In this document: positions 16,995-25,216 of the stretch, in pieces
Layout of the letters: each line of letters opens with the position of its first letter
How positions within the stretch are numbered: the first letter of the stretch is position 1
Assembly: GCF_016584115.1 (NCBI RefSeq)
Contig: NZ_NRSK01000019.1
Span: 1-54,046, forward strand
DNA length: 54,046 bases
From: Ectothiorhodospira mobilis
GTDB taxonomy: Bacteria > Pseudomonadota > Gammaproteobacteria > Ectothiorhodospirales > Ectothiorhodospiraceae
Direction of reading: 5' to 3'
Position numbers and translations under genes: made by a program
Notes under the pieces: generated by a model
Told to the model about the DNA's origin: nothing
The model's database searches: none
The model's input: only the letters and a program-made list of their open reading frames with translations

Positions 16995-19900
16995 TCAGTT
17001 GAACTTCGCGGCCCGCTTCATCAGCTTCTCGGCGTCGGGCTCGGCGGGGTTGGCCGGCGTGCCCGGGTGGATGGCCAGGGCCGGGCACTTCTCCGCCGCC
17101 CGCACCAGGTCCTTGTACGACGCCCCCTTGGGATCCGTCACCACCGCCTGCTTGTCGTCATTGTAGGCAAAGGCCCCCGGGGCGATCTGCAGGCACTCAT
17201 CGCAGGCGGTGCATTCGTTGCTCTCCACCCATACCGGCTCGTACTCCCAGTCGGCCCCGCCGTTGCCGGCGGACGCCTCCGGTGCGGCCGGGGGCGTGGC
17301 GCCAGGCGCGGGTGCCGGGGCGGCCTGCCCCTCCAGGGCGGTGGCCAGCTGCCCGGCCCCCTCGCCGCTGGCCAGGGACAGCAGGGCATGGGAGAGGCGT
17401 TGGGCCATCTCGCTGCGGGTCTGCGCCGCCACGGCCTCGGCATCCACCACCTGGTGATCCAGACCCAGCAGGCCCTTGAGCTGGTGCCAGAAGTCGCGCC
17501 GCTCCTCGGTGGAACGCACGATCTCCTCGGAGACCAGGACACGGCCCAGACGGTTCCTGCCGTCCACGGTCCAGATATAGGGGTAGCGGCCCTCGCGCTC
17601 ATCCTCGGACAGCTCCAGGAATTCCGGCAGCGGGATCATGTCCTCGTTCCAGGTCTCCTGGGGCGCCTTGCGGAAGTGCTTGCGGAAGCGGCCCTCCGTC
17701 AGGGCGAAGTCGGCGAAGGTCATGGGCAGTTCCATGGTGGCCTCGTTGCCGTCCTCGTCCTGGTACTTCAGGGTGTAGCTGGGCCAGTCCTGCTCCAGGG
17801 ACGGATTGCCCTCCAGGTCACAGCACTCGCGGAAGGTCACGCCCCGGTCCGGGTTGTAGCGGAACAGCGGATAGGCGCGGGACTCCACGGCCAGCCTGGA
17901 CTGGGCGAAGGCCACGTCGTCCCCCACCCCGTGTTCCGGCGGGCACACGGCATAGACGTTGAACAGGGCCGGACGGCGGGCGTTGAGGCCCTCGATGAAG
18001 CTCTCCAGCAGGTGCGTGACATTGGAGATGGCCCCCTGCATCACGTAGCTGGTGCGGTGGGCCAGGCCGATGAGGCTGATCTCCTTGCGGATCTCCTCCT
18101 TGCCCTTCCAGGCCTTGCCGTAGGGGGCCATATCCGACACCTGGCTGATGAAGCCGGAGGTGCAGGCCTGGCCGCCGGTGTTGGAATACACCTGGGTGTC
18201 CAGCACCAGCACCTTGATGGGCATGCCGGACATGAGGGCACGGGACAGGTTCTGGAAGCCGATGTCGTACATGGCGCCGTCCCCGCCCACGCTCACCACC
18301 GGCGGGCACAGGGCGAATTCCTCGTCGCTGAACTGTTCCCAGTTGAACTGGGCGAAGAAGGCCTCGTGTTCCACCGGGTCGTACTTGCCGGCCAGCTCCA
18401 GTTCCGCCTGGCGGATGGCCTTGAAGCCCTCGGCCATCTTGGCCATGTGCCCCTCGAACAGGCCCATGGCCATGGAGGGGCTGTCCTGGAACAGGTGGCT
18501 GGCCCAGGGGAACGGATAGGGGCTGTAGGGGAAGGTGCCGCCCCACACGGAGGTGCAGCCGGTGGCGTTGACCATGCCCAGGTCGCTGCGGCCGCGGCCC
18601 GTGGGACCCTCCACATAGCGCCAGCGCAGATCCTTGAGCTGGGCGAGCACGCCGCTCACCCACTGCAGCCAGTCGGGGTCCACGGTGGTGGTGCCGGTGG
18701 AATCCAGGGCCTCGGACAGCCGTGACAGGGTCAGATCCCTGTCGCTGTGCTGGCCGATCACCTGATTCACGGCATTCACGTCCGACAGGTCCATGCCCTC
18801 GGCCAGCTTCAGGCGCACGTGCTGTTCCAGGCGGGCGATGAGGTCGTCCAGCTTCTTCACCTGGGCCTTGACCCGCGGCTGCATCAGGGCCGTGACCGTG
18901 CCGGTGAACAGGTGGATGGCGGTCTTCTCGCCGCAGCCCAGGCAAGCCCCGTCGCCGCAGTTCACGGAGTTGTAGACCCGCTTGTCCATGAGCAGGGTCT
19001 CCAGGGCGCCGATGCCCTCATCCAGATCATCGATGCGGTTGTACTGGGGGTTGGTGGTGGGCAGATCCAGCCAGAAGTCCCAGTTGCGGCGCAGGGTGTC
19101 CACCGCCTCGGGGGTCTGGGTCACCGCCTTGAGGGCACCCTCCTCGCAGATCTCCACGCACTCCATGCAGCCCTTGCAGGTATAGGGGTTGATGGTGAGG
19201 GAGAACAGGCCGCCGCTGCCCTTGGAACGCTTCTCCAGGGCGGTGAAGTAGGGCTTGGTGACGGCGAACTGGAAGTCGCCGATGGCCTCCCGCAGCCAGC
19301 CCAGTTCCTCCTGCAGGCGGGCCCGGTCCTCATCGCTCTGGCTGCCCTCGGCCAGCAGGCGGTCGATGGCGGCATCCAGTTCGGCGCCCACATCCGCCTC
19401 CTCGCCGGCCTCCAGCAGGCCCTGGCGCAGGCGTTTTTCCAGATCCCGCACGGCGCGGCGCAGCAGGCGCGTGGGCCGGCCGCCGGTCTCGATGCGGCGC
19501 ACGGCGGTGTCGAAGACCTCGCCGATGGAGTTGGCCAGGCCGGGGATGGCGCTGTCCGGGCATACGGTGTAGCAGTCGCCGCAGGCGGTGCACCGGGCCG
19601 GATCCCAGGCCGGGTATTCGAAGCGGATCTGGGTCATGTCCCGGTAGATGCCCGTGGAGGCGGGGATCAGGGAGCGGGCGATGAAGGGATCCGCCAGGTT
19701 GTCGTTGCCCTGGCCGGAGAGATAGAAGCTGCCGGTCTGTTCCCAGAAGCGGTGGATGTCGGCGCTGGGGGAATGGGACTGGGGCAGGCGCTTGAGCATC
19801 ACCGGCATCTCGGGGACGCGATGGCTCTGCACGGCGCCGGCCGCCTCCTGGGTGACCACCTTGTCGGTGATCTCGGTGATCTCGTCAAAGCCGCGGCGCA

Positions 19901-21965
19901 CCACCCGCAGGTTGTCCTCCACCACGCGCTCGCCCTTGCTGCCGAACTTCTCCTGCAGCTGCTGGCGGATGGCCTTGAACAGGGTCTCCTCGTCCAGGCC
20001 GCGGCGCTCCATCACCGGCGAGGCGGCGAAGAAGGCCCCCTGGAAGGCGATGCCCTGCATGCGGAACTGCAGATCGGCGTTGGAGGCCTCGTCCCGGGCG
20101 ATGCGGAAGGCGTCCAGATAGAAGACGCGGATCTCATGCTCGATGATGTAGCGCTGCGCCCAGGCCGGGAAGCTGCGCCACACCGCCTCGGCCTCCTCCA
20201 GATTGGACTGGATGATGAAGAATCCACCCTGCTTCAGCCCCGCCAGGGGGTTGGAGTGGTCGAATACATTGGGGTCCGGGGACAGCACCACGTCCACGGT
20301 CTTGAGCTCACTGCTCACCCGGATGGGTTCGGGGGCGGCGGCCAGGTAATAGGTGGTGGGCTGGCCCTTCTTCTCGGAGCCGTACTTGGGGTTGGCCTTG
20401 ATATGGAAGTCCAGCAGATCGAACAGGGTCATGGCCAGGTTCTTGCCCGTGGTCATGGCCCCCCAGCCGCCCACGGAGTGCAGACGCACGGCGATGGCCC
20501 CCTCGGGCATCAGGCTCGGGTTCTCCGAACCGCGCAGGGCCAGCTCCCGCACCCGCGGGTAGGCCTCCACCACCGACTGCTGGTGCAGTTCCTGCTTGGG
20601 ACTGGCGGCCTCGTCGCGCACGAAGTCCACGGACAGGTAGAAGAAGGTGCGCTGGGCCCCGTCGGGAAGCATGTTCTCCACGGCGGCGATCAGCCCCTCG
20701 GGCTGCAGATCCCGGGAACCCAGGCCGTAGGCGCCGGAGTAGAGGCGCGGGATGTCGCCGTTGCGATCGAAGGCCGGGTAATCGGCATAGGGCATCACCT
20801 TGCCCGCCAGGCCGTTCTCGATGGCCTTGCCCACGGCGGCGCGGGTCTCGCGCATCAGCGGCAGGTCCTCCGCCAGGGGCTGGTCGGTGCGCTCCAGCAC
20901 GGCCACTCCCTTGCGCCCCTTGAGCAGGGCGGCCAGGGCGGCCCCGGGGAAGGGACGGAACATGGTCAGGTTCACCACACCCACCTTGAGGTTGCGGGTG
21001 GCGCGCAGGTGATCGGCCACGGCCTCGGAGGTGGCCACCATGCTGCCCTGCCCCAGGATCAGGTATTCGGCATCCTCGGTGCGGTAGCCGGAGACACGGC
21101 CATAGCGCCGGCCGGTGAGTTCATAGAACTCCTCCATGCACTGGTCCGTCAGCTCGGCCACGTGGTCGAAGAAATAGGGACGCTGGGCCGCCACCTGCTG
21201 CATGTAGGCATCCTGGTTCTGGGAGGAACCGGAGAGCATGGGCTCGTCCACGTCCCAGATGGCGGGGATGCGGCGGCGCTTCTCGCCGAAGATCAGGCGC
21301 TGGGCCGGCGTGGGGCAGTCGATGGTGTCATCGGGGCGTCCCAGGTACTCGGCGATGAGCTCCCGCTCGGGCACCTTCAGGGATTCGATGAGGTGGGTGG
21401 TGAGGAAGCCGTCCTGGGCGACGATCCCCGGGGTGAGGGACAGCTCCGCCACCTTGTGGGCGATGAGGTTCAGGTCCGCCGCCTCCTGGGCGCTCTTGGC
21501 GAACACCTGGAAGAAGCCGGTGTCGTCCACGCAGTGGTAGTCATCATGGGAGGCGTGCACGTTCAGCGCCGCCTTGGTGATGGCGCGGCAGCCGATGTTG
21601 AGGATATAGGGCAGGCGCTTGCCCGCGGCCGCGTACAGGGATTCGTGCATGAAGGCCACGCCCTGGGCGGAGGAGAAGTTGATGGCACGCATGCCGGTCA
21701 TGGACAGGCCGGCGGTGACGGCGGCGGCGGCGTGTTCCGATTCGGGCTCGATGAACACCAGCGAGCGGCCGGAGATGTTCACGTGGCCCTTGGAGACCTC
21801 CTCGGCCCACATCTCCCCCATCTGCGTGGAGGGGGTGATGGGATAGGCCCCGGCCGCATCCGATGCCTCGCGTTCGCAGTGGATCACCGCGGTGTTCCCG
21901 TCCATGGCGGCGCGGATGCCCTTGTACTGGAAGTCCTGGGACGACTTGCTGCGTTTGAAGATCAT
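16995..21965 (-). CDS. nifJ: Giant pyruvate:ferredoxin (flavodoxin) oxidoreductase with fused C-terminal ferredoxin
   Basis: 1656 residues against about 1170-1230 in classical single-chain PFOR. It interconverts pyruvate + CoA and acetyl-CoA + CO2 with low-potential ferredoxin. Order: domain I with AGAYPITPSTQMGE (near residue 40), domain II, gamma domain with VGGWGAMTTGKNLA, EKR-type segment, two [4Fe-4S] motifs (Cys792/795/798/802 and 930/933/936/940), proximal cluster GDGACLGCGEKT (Cys1008/1011), and TPP site GGDGAMYDIGFQN (about 1227) with YSNTGGQ. Extras are an Arg/Glu-rich helical insert of about 80 residues between the two clusters and, after an Ala/Pro linker, a CTACDEC...CP ferredoxin-like domain (Cys1585/1588/1591/1627). 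The ATG at 21965 has AGGAG upstream. Located between rnfB and rnfC. Another 2-oxoacid as substrate cannot be excluded. Confidence 0.95.
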   Translation of the reverse strand: MIFKRSKSSQDFQYKGIRAAMDGNTAVIHCEREASDAAGAYPITPSTQMGEMWAEEVSKGHVNISGRSLVFIEPESEHAAAAVTAGLSMTGMRAINFSSAQGVAFMHESLYAAAGKRLPYILNIGCRAITKAALNVHASHDDYHCVDDTGFFQVFAKSAQEAADLNLIAHKVAELSLTPGIVAQDGFLTTHLIESLKVPERELIAEYLGRPDDTIDCPTPAQRLIFGEKRRRIPAIWDVDEPMLSGSSQNQDAYMQQVAAQRPYFFDHVAELTDQCMEEFYELTGRRYGRVSGYRTEDAEYLILGQGSMVATSEAVADHLRATRNLKVGVVNLTMFRPFPGAALAALLKGRKGVAVLERTDQPLAEDLPLMRETRAAVGKAIENGLAGKVMPYADYPAFDRNGDIPRLYSGAYGLGSRDLQPEGLIAAVENMLPDGAQRTFFYLSVDFVRDEAASPKQELHQQSVVEAYPRVRELALRGSENPSLMPEGAIAVRLHSVGGWGAMTTGKNLAMTLFDLLDFHIKANPKYGSEKKGQPTTYYLAAAPEPIRVSSELKTVDVVLSPDPNVFDHSNPLAGLKQGGFFIIQSNLEEAEAVWRSFPAWAQRYIIEHEIRVFYLDAFRIARDEASNADLQFRMQGIAFQGAFFAASPVMERRGLDEETLFKAIRQQLQEKFGSKGERVVEDNLRVVRRGFDEITEITDKVVTQEAAGAVQSHRVPEMPVMLKRLPQSHSPSADIHRFWEQTGSFYLSGQGNDNLADPFIARSLIPASTGIYRDMTQIRFEYPAWDPARCTACGDCYTVCPDSAIPGLANSIGEVFDTAVRRIETGGRPTRLLRRAVRDLEKRLRQGLLEAGEEADVGAELDAAIDRLLAEGSQSDEDRARLQEELGWLREAIGDFQFAVTKPYFTALEKRSKGSGGLFSLTINPYTCKGCMECVEICEEGALKAVTQTPEAVDTLRRNWDFWLDLPTTNPQYNRIDDLDEGIGALETLLMDKRVYNSVNCGDGACLGCGEKTAIHLFTGTVTALMQPRVKAQVKKLDDLIARLEQHVRLKLAEGMDLSDVNAVNQVIGQHSDRDLTLSRLSEALDSTGTTTVDPDWLQWVSGVLAQLKDLRWRYVEGPTGRGRSDLGMVNATGCTSVWGGTFPYSPYPFPWASHLFQDSPSMAMGLFEGHMAKMAEGFKAIRQAELELAGKYDPVEHEAFFAQFNWEQFSDEEFALCPPVVSVGGDGAMYDIGFQNLSRALMSGMPIKVLVLDTQVYSNTGGQACTSGFISQVSDMAPYGKAWKGKEEIRKEISLIGLAHRTSYVMQGAISNVTHLLESFIEGLNARRPALFNVYAVCPPEHGVGDDVAFAQSRLAVESRAYPLFRYNPDRGVTFRECCDLEGNPSLEQDWPSYTLKYQDEDGNEATMELPMTFADFALTEGRFRKHFRKAPQETWNEDMIPLPEFLELSEDEREGRYPYIWTVDGRNRLGRVLVSEEIVRSTEERRDFWHQLKGLLGLDHQVVDAEAVAAQTRSEMAQRLSHALLSLASGEGAGQLATALEGQAAPAPAPGATPPAAPEASAGNGGADWEYEPVWVESNECTACDECLQIAPGAFAYNDDKQAVVTDPKGASYKDLVRAAEKCPALAIHPGTPANPAEPDAEKLMKRAAKFN

Positions 21966-22092
21966 GGTCACTCTCCTGCCAGCCCGCGGGCCGTCGTGTT
22001 TTCAGTAATCCGGTATGCGTGCCTTCCATGCGGGAATGCCAAGGGGCCGCCCGGGCCTGGAGGCCGGCCGGCGTCGCCCCGCGCGCGCCGCG

Positions 22093-22986
22093 TCATACGC
22101 GGGGCAGGGGCTCCATGCGTGGCAGCGGTTCCTTGCGGGTGACTTTGCGGGCGCCCGAACCCTTGCGGGGCTCCTTCCCTTCCAGCCAGACGATGGCCCC
22201 GGTGGGGCAGCGCTGGATGGCCACCGGGGAGGCCAGGGCGTTCTTTTCGTAGTCGATCACGGCCAGGTGATTCTCGATGCGGATCAGCCCCTCGGGGGCG
22301 TCCATGGCGCAGCGGCCGCAGCCGGTGCACACCACCTGGCACTGGGCCATGGCCTCGTCCTGGGGATCCTGGTTGCGGCAGGCCACCCAGAGGCGGTGGC
22401 TCTCCGGCTGCAGGCTGAACAGGTCCTTGGGGCAGACCTCGACGCAGTCGCCGCAGCCGGTGCACTTGTCCACGTCCACCACCGGCAGGCCGTAGCGGTT
22501 CAGATGGATGGCGTCGAAGGAACACACCTGCTCGCAGTCCCCCAGCCCCAGGCAGCCCCAGGTGCAGCCCTTGCCTCCGCCGGACACCAGGGCGGCGGCG
22601 CGGCAGGACTTGAGCCCCTGGTAGCGGGCCCGGGTGGCGGCCACGTGGGATCCCCCGGCACAGGCCAGGCGGGCGATCCTGCGCTCCTGACTGCCCACGG
22701 ACACCCCCAGGAAATCGGCGATCTTCTGGTTCATCTCCGCCGAGTTCACCGTGCACTGCGCCGGCTGGGCGCGCCCGGCCACCAGGGCCTCGGCAAAGGC
22801 ACGGCACCCCGCCTCACCGCAGGCCCCGCAGTTGGTACGGGGCAGCATGTCTTCCAGCTGATCGATGCGGGGATCCTCGAAGACATACAGCCGCCGGTTG
22901 GCAAACGCCAGTACACCGGCCAGGAGCACGCCCAGAGAGGCCATGAACCCGCCCGCCAGCGCGATTTGAAGGGTAGAGGAAGTCAC
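22093..22986 (-). CDS. rnfB: Electron transport complex subunit RnfB (long, multi-cluster type)
   Basis: 297 residues from a GTG at 22986. This start gives the family-like short tail before the membrane helix; the frame stays open to a TTG at 23034, but a promoter would start near 23038. Layout: membrane helix, then NCGACGEAGC (the RnfB [4Fe-4S] module), a Cys-rich segment (CAGGS, KSC, GKGCTWGCLGLGDCEQVC), CTGCGDCVEVCP, and a last ferredoxin-like part. It is the long form known from clostridia and Bacteroidetes, not the 190-residue E. coli form. The last pair of clusters is degraded: Cys220/223/226 remain but the fourth position is Ala230, and the usual C-x2-CG-x-C after DYEK is gone, leaving only Cys260 in RCPTGAI. 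First gene of the operon; PFOR follows after 127 bases. Confidence 0.93.
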   Translation of the reverse strand: MTSSTLQIALAGGFMASLGVLLAGVLAFANRRLYVFEDPRIDQLEDMLPRTNCGACGEAGCRAFAEALVAGRAQPAQCTVNSAEMNQKIADFLGVSVGSQERRIARLACAGGSHVAATRARYQGLKSCRAAALVSGGGKGCTWGCLGLGDCEQVCSFDAIHLNRYGLPVVDVDKCTGCGDCVEVCPKDLFSLQPESHRLWVACRNQDPQDEAMAQCQVVCTGCGRCAMDAPEGLIRIENHLAVIDYEKNALASPVAIQRCPTGAIVWLEGKEPRKGSGARKVTRKEPLPRMEPLPRV

Positions 22987-23012
22987 GGTGCCGTTTTGCC
23001 CTAACAGAACAC

Positions 23013-23030
23013 TCACTTTTTGTGCAGTGA
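23013..23030 (-). repeat. Inverted repeat in rnfB leader
   Basis: TCACT-N8-AGTGA, a 5-bp dyad just after the predicted transcription start and about 27 bases before the GTG start. It could be an operator or a weak hairpin; no regulator is assigned. Confidence 0.35.
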
Positions 23031-23044
23031 ACAATTGATGACAA

Positions 23045-23073
23045 AACCTACCCCGCGCTCGTCATGGGGTCAA
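23045..23073 (-). promoter_or_regulatory. Candidate promoter of the rnfB-PFOR-rnf operon
   Basis: On the minus strand, TTGACC (23073-23068), 17 bases, TAGGTT (23050-23045). The -35 is good and the -10 poor, which suits an activator-dependent promoter. A start near 23038 puts the FNR box centre at about -90. Confidence 0.5.
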
Positions 23074-23121
23074 CCCATGGAACCCCCGGAAAAGAAGAAA
23101 AAAGCTTATTTCGGTATGATA

Positions 23122-23135
23122 TTGATGAATATCAA
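23122..23135 (-). promoter_or_regulatory. FNR/ANR box upstream of rnfB
   Basis: TTGAT-N4-ATCAA, a perfect match to the FNR/ANR consensus, 136 bases upstream of the rnfB GTG. It lies in an AT-rich island rare in this window. Centred near -90 from the proposed start, close to the helically phased class I positions. It fits oxygen-sensitive products (PFOR, Rnf) being induced at low oxygen. No other gene faces it within a plausible distance. Confidence 0.72.
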
Positions 23136-23245
23136 GCGGAAACGGACACCCATCGGGTCCCGGCGGGGCACGCCCCACCCCCCGGCAAGGCAGTGCCCCC
23201 CCCTCCTGGAGTGAGGCAGGGGTGATATGAAGGGAATATGGGGGA

Positions 23246-23668
23246 CTACAGCCGTTTCAGGCAGTCCAGATAGGCCTGTTCATCCGGTGCCCCTCCCTGG
23301 CGCTGGGCCTCCCACAGGGCCGTGCCCAGGCATTCCATCATGGCATGTTCCGCCCCATGGGGCCCCATGCGCAGGGCCAGGGCGCGATGCACCGCGGCGA
23401 TGCCCGCCGGCCGGTCCATGGCCACCTGGTCCCGCAGGGCCAGGTGCATGCCCATATGCAGGAAGGGATTGTCGACACCTTCCGCGATATGGAACTCCGC
23501 CCCGCGGGCGGCGCCCGCATCCTCCAGGAGCCCGTGATATTCCGGGTGCTCCCGCACCAGCTCCGCGATCTGCCGCTCCAGGGGCTCCAGGGGCTCCCCG
23601 GCCCGCCATTTGCGCCAGGCCTGGCAATACATGGCCCGCAACTGCTCACGCCCCTGATCGGCAAACAT
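23246..23668 (-). CDS. DUF1841 family protein
   Basis: 140 residues, soluble and acidic, of unknown function. It is recognisable as DUF1841 by the central NPFLHMGMHLALRDQVAMDRP region (about residues 66-86) and the C-terminal WEAQRQGGAPDEQAYLDCL. The family is mostly found in beta/gammaproteobacteria. The start at 23668 follows GAGGGG with 6-base spacing. It stands alone, divergent from the deaminase gene and upstream of the rnf operon in the same direction, but 211 bases containing the FNR-linked promoter separate them. Confidence 0.85.
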   Translation of the reverse strand: MFADQGREQLRAMYCQAWRKWRAGEPLEPLERQIAELVREHPEYHGLLEDAGAARGAEFHIAEGVDNPFLHMGMHLALRDQVAMDRPAGIAAVHRALALRMGPHGAEHAMMECLGTALWEAQRQGGAPDEQAYLDCLKRL

Positions 23669-23800
23669 GGCCCACCCCTCGATGCGATGTCGCGCCCCCG
23701 GCGCCGGACCGGCCAGTGTATCACCCTTGATCCCGCCTCCCTGCCCCGCCGATCATGGGTTCATGCGGGCCCTGTGGCCCGCCCCGCCGAGGAGACCGCC

Positions 23801-24364
23801 ATGGAACTGCCCCCCCTGGAGATCCGGCTGCCGGACTGGCTCGAGGCCCGCATGGCCCACGACTTCCCGCCCATGCCCGGGACCCGGGAACAGATGACCT
23901 TCGCCATCGCCCTGGCCCGGGACAACGTGAACCAGGGCACCGGCGGCCCCTTCGGCGCGGCTGTCTTCGATGCCGACGGCCGGCTGGTGGCCCCGGGGGT
24001 GAATCTGGTGCTGCACCTGAACTGCGCCCTGCTGCACGCCGAGATGGTGGCCATGGCCCTGGCCCAGAGGCGCCTGGGCCGCCACGACCTGAGCGACGGT
24101 GGCCGGCTGGAGTACACCCTGGTCTCCTCGGCGGAGCCCTGTGCCATGTGCCTCGGGGCCATCCCCTGGTCCGGGGTCAGCCGCTTCGTCTGCGGCGCCC
24201 GGGACAGCGACGTGCGCCGCATCGGCTTCGACGAGGGCAGCAAGCCCCGGCCGTGGACCCACGGCCTCACCCGCCGCGGTATCCACGTGGAGCGGGACGT
24301 GCTGCGGGGGCCGGCGCGGGAGGTGCTGCAGGCCTACGCCGACTCCGGCGGCGCCATCTACTGA
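23801..24364 (+). CDS. Nucleoside/base deaminase, cytidine deaminase fold (GuaD/TadA-like)
   Basis: 187 residues from the ATG at 23801 behind GAGGAG (23788-23793). A zinc-dependent hydrolytic deaminase: GGPFGAAVFD (about residues 47-56), the catalytic HAE (LLHAEMVAMA) and the zinc pair PCAMCLGAIPW. The GGPFGA start of the domain and lack of basic tRNA-binding residues favour a free base or nucleoside deaminase such as guanine deaminase over tRNA-editing TadA, but sequence alone does not settle the substrate. The first 30 residues (LPDWLEARMAHDFPPMPG) are an extension of unknown role. Monocistronic. Confidence 0.85.
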   Translation: MELPPLEIRLPDWLEARMAHDFPPMPGTREQMTFAIALARDNVNQGTGGPFGAAVFDADGRLVAPGVNLVLHLNCALLHAEMVAMALAQRRLGRHDLSDGGRLEYTLVSSAEPCAMCLGAIPWSGVSRFVCGARDSDVRRIGFDEGSKPRPWTHGLTRRGIHVERDVLRGPAREVLQAYADSGGAIY

Positions 24365-24494
24365 TGCCATGCCAGTAATGGCGTGGATCTGCCCCGGATG
24401 ACAGACCACCCCCGGATCGGGACAATACCCGCCCCCGGTCGGCCCATGGCAGGACCGGCCACCCCTACCCCATCCGACCCCCTGCGGACCGCCC

Positions 24495-25025
24495 ATGAAG
24501 AGCCTCGTCAAGCCCCTCCTCCTCCTGGCCCTGCTGGCCCTGGCCGGCTGGATGTTCTACTCCCCCTATCACACGGTGGACCGCATCCGCGAGGCCGCCC
24601 AGGCCGAGGACACCGGGACGGTGGCCCGCTACACCGATCTCCCGGCCCTGCGGGCAGACGTGCGCCAGACCCTGAGGGCCACCATGGAGCAGGAATTGTC
24701 CGCTGCGGCGGGGGAGCATCCCTTCGCCGCCATGGGCCTGGCCCTGGCGGACGCCCTGCTCAAACCCCTGGTGGATGCCATGATCTCCCCGGAAGCCCTC
24801 ACCCGCATCTGGCAGGGCTACCTGCCCAGAACCCCGGGGGAAGAGGAGAGCGAGGTGACCATGAAACGGCGGGAGAACACCCGTGTGGACCTGGGCTACG
24901 AGGCCTATGACCGCTTCGTGGTGACCATCGCCGACCGCAACGCCCCCGGGGAAAAGGTGCAGCTGGTCTTCACCCGCCGCAACCTCATCTTCTGGAAGCT
25001 CACCGGCCTGCGCCTGCCCCTGTAA
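24495..25025 (+). CDS. DUF2939 family secreted or membrane-anchored protein (intact copy)
   Basis: 176 residues. A hydrophobic N-terminus (KPLLLLALLALAGWMFYSP) is a signal or anchor. YHTVDRIREAAQAEDTGTVARYTDLPALR is the DUF2939 hallmark (residues about 25-53), and a beta-rich C-terminal half ends in NLIFWKLTGLRLPL. Function unknown. Nearly all of the gene is repeated 2670 bases downstream, beyond the chemoreceptor gene. After its stop a CCGCCC/GGGCGG hairpin (25037-25053) without a T run could weakly terminate. Confidence 0.85.
   Translation: MKSLVKPLLLLALLALAGWMFYSPYHTVDRIREAAQAEDTGTVARYTDLPALRADVRQTLRATMEQELSAAAGEHPFAAMGLALADALLKPLVDAMISPEALTRIWQGYLPRTPGEEESEVTMKRRENTRVDLGYEAYDRFVVTIADRNAPGEKVQLVFTRRNLIFWKLTGLRLPL
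24534..25023 (+). repeat. Direct repeat, left copy (DUF2939)
   Basis: About 490 bases, nearly identical and colinear with 27204-27693 (constant offset 2670). I noticed only single-base differences, for example GACGTG against GACATG and GCGGCGG against GCGGCAG. Homology resumes further left (about 24519) if a 9-base deletion in the right copy is allowed. Confidence 0.95.
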
Positions 25026-25116
25026 CCGGGGACCGGCCGCCCTCCCGGGGCGGAGGATACCCGGCGCTTCCTCCCTCAAGTTTCCTCGACGCCGATCGAT
25101 ACACCCGATAAACTAA

Positions 25117-25144
25117 TTGCAGTGCGTCATTAATAAATTTTATA
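25117..25144 (+). promoter_or_regulatory. Candidate sigma-70 promoter for the chemoreceptor gene
   Basis: TTGCAG (25117-25122), 16 bases, TTTATA (25139-25144) in an AT-rich patch about 75 bases before the start codon. Confidence 0.5.
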
Positions 25145-25152
25145 GCCTTCGC

Positions 25153-25180
25153 TTCCCCTGTTCCCCTGTTCCCCTGTTCC
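25153..25180 (+). repeat. Short tandem repeat TTCCCCTG x3
   Basis: Three perfect copies of an 8-base unit plus TTCC in the leader between the promoter and the chemoreceptor start. It could vary by slippage; effect unknown. Confidence 0.85.
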
Positions 25181-25216
25181 ATATCCCGGGCTCGCTCGTC
25201 CCAGAAGGGTTCGCTG

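Noticed and set aside
18747-22142. A 1131-codon open frame antisense to PFOR
   Set aside because: Composition-driven: GC-rich third positions leave the opposite strand free of stops. The translation is low-complexity Gly/His/Gln/Leu without motifs.
25075-25115. Possible flagellar sigma-28 promoter before the chemoreceptor (CAAGTTT, GCCGAT, CCGATAA)
   Set aside because: The pieces resemble the consensus but the spacing is 7 or 21 bases and not about 11, so a sigma-70 fit further down was preferred.
25153-25180. TTCCCCTG triplet as a seed of a CRISPR-like array
   Set aside because: Only an 8-base head-to-tail unit with no spacers; a microsatellite.
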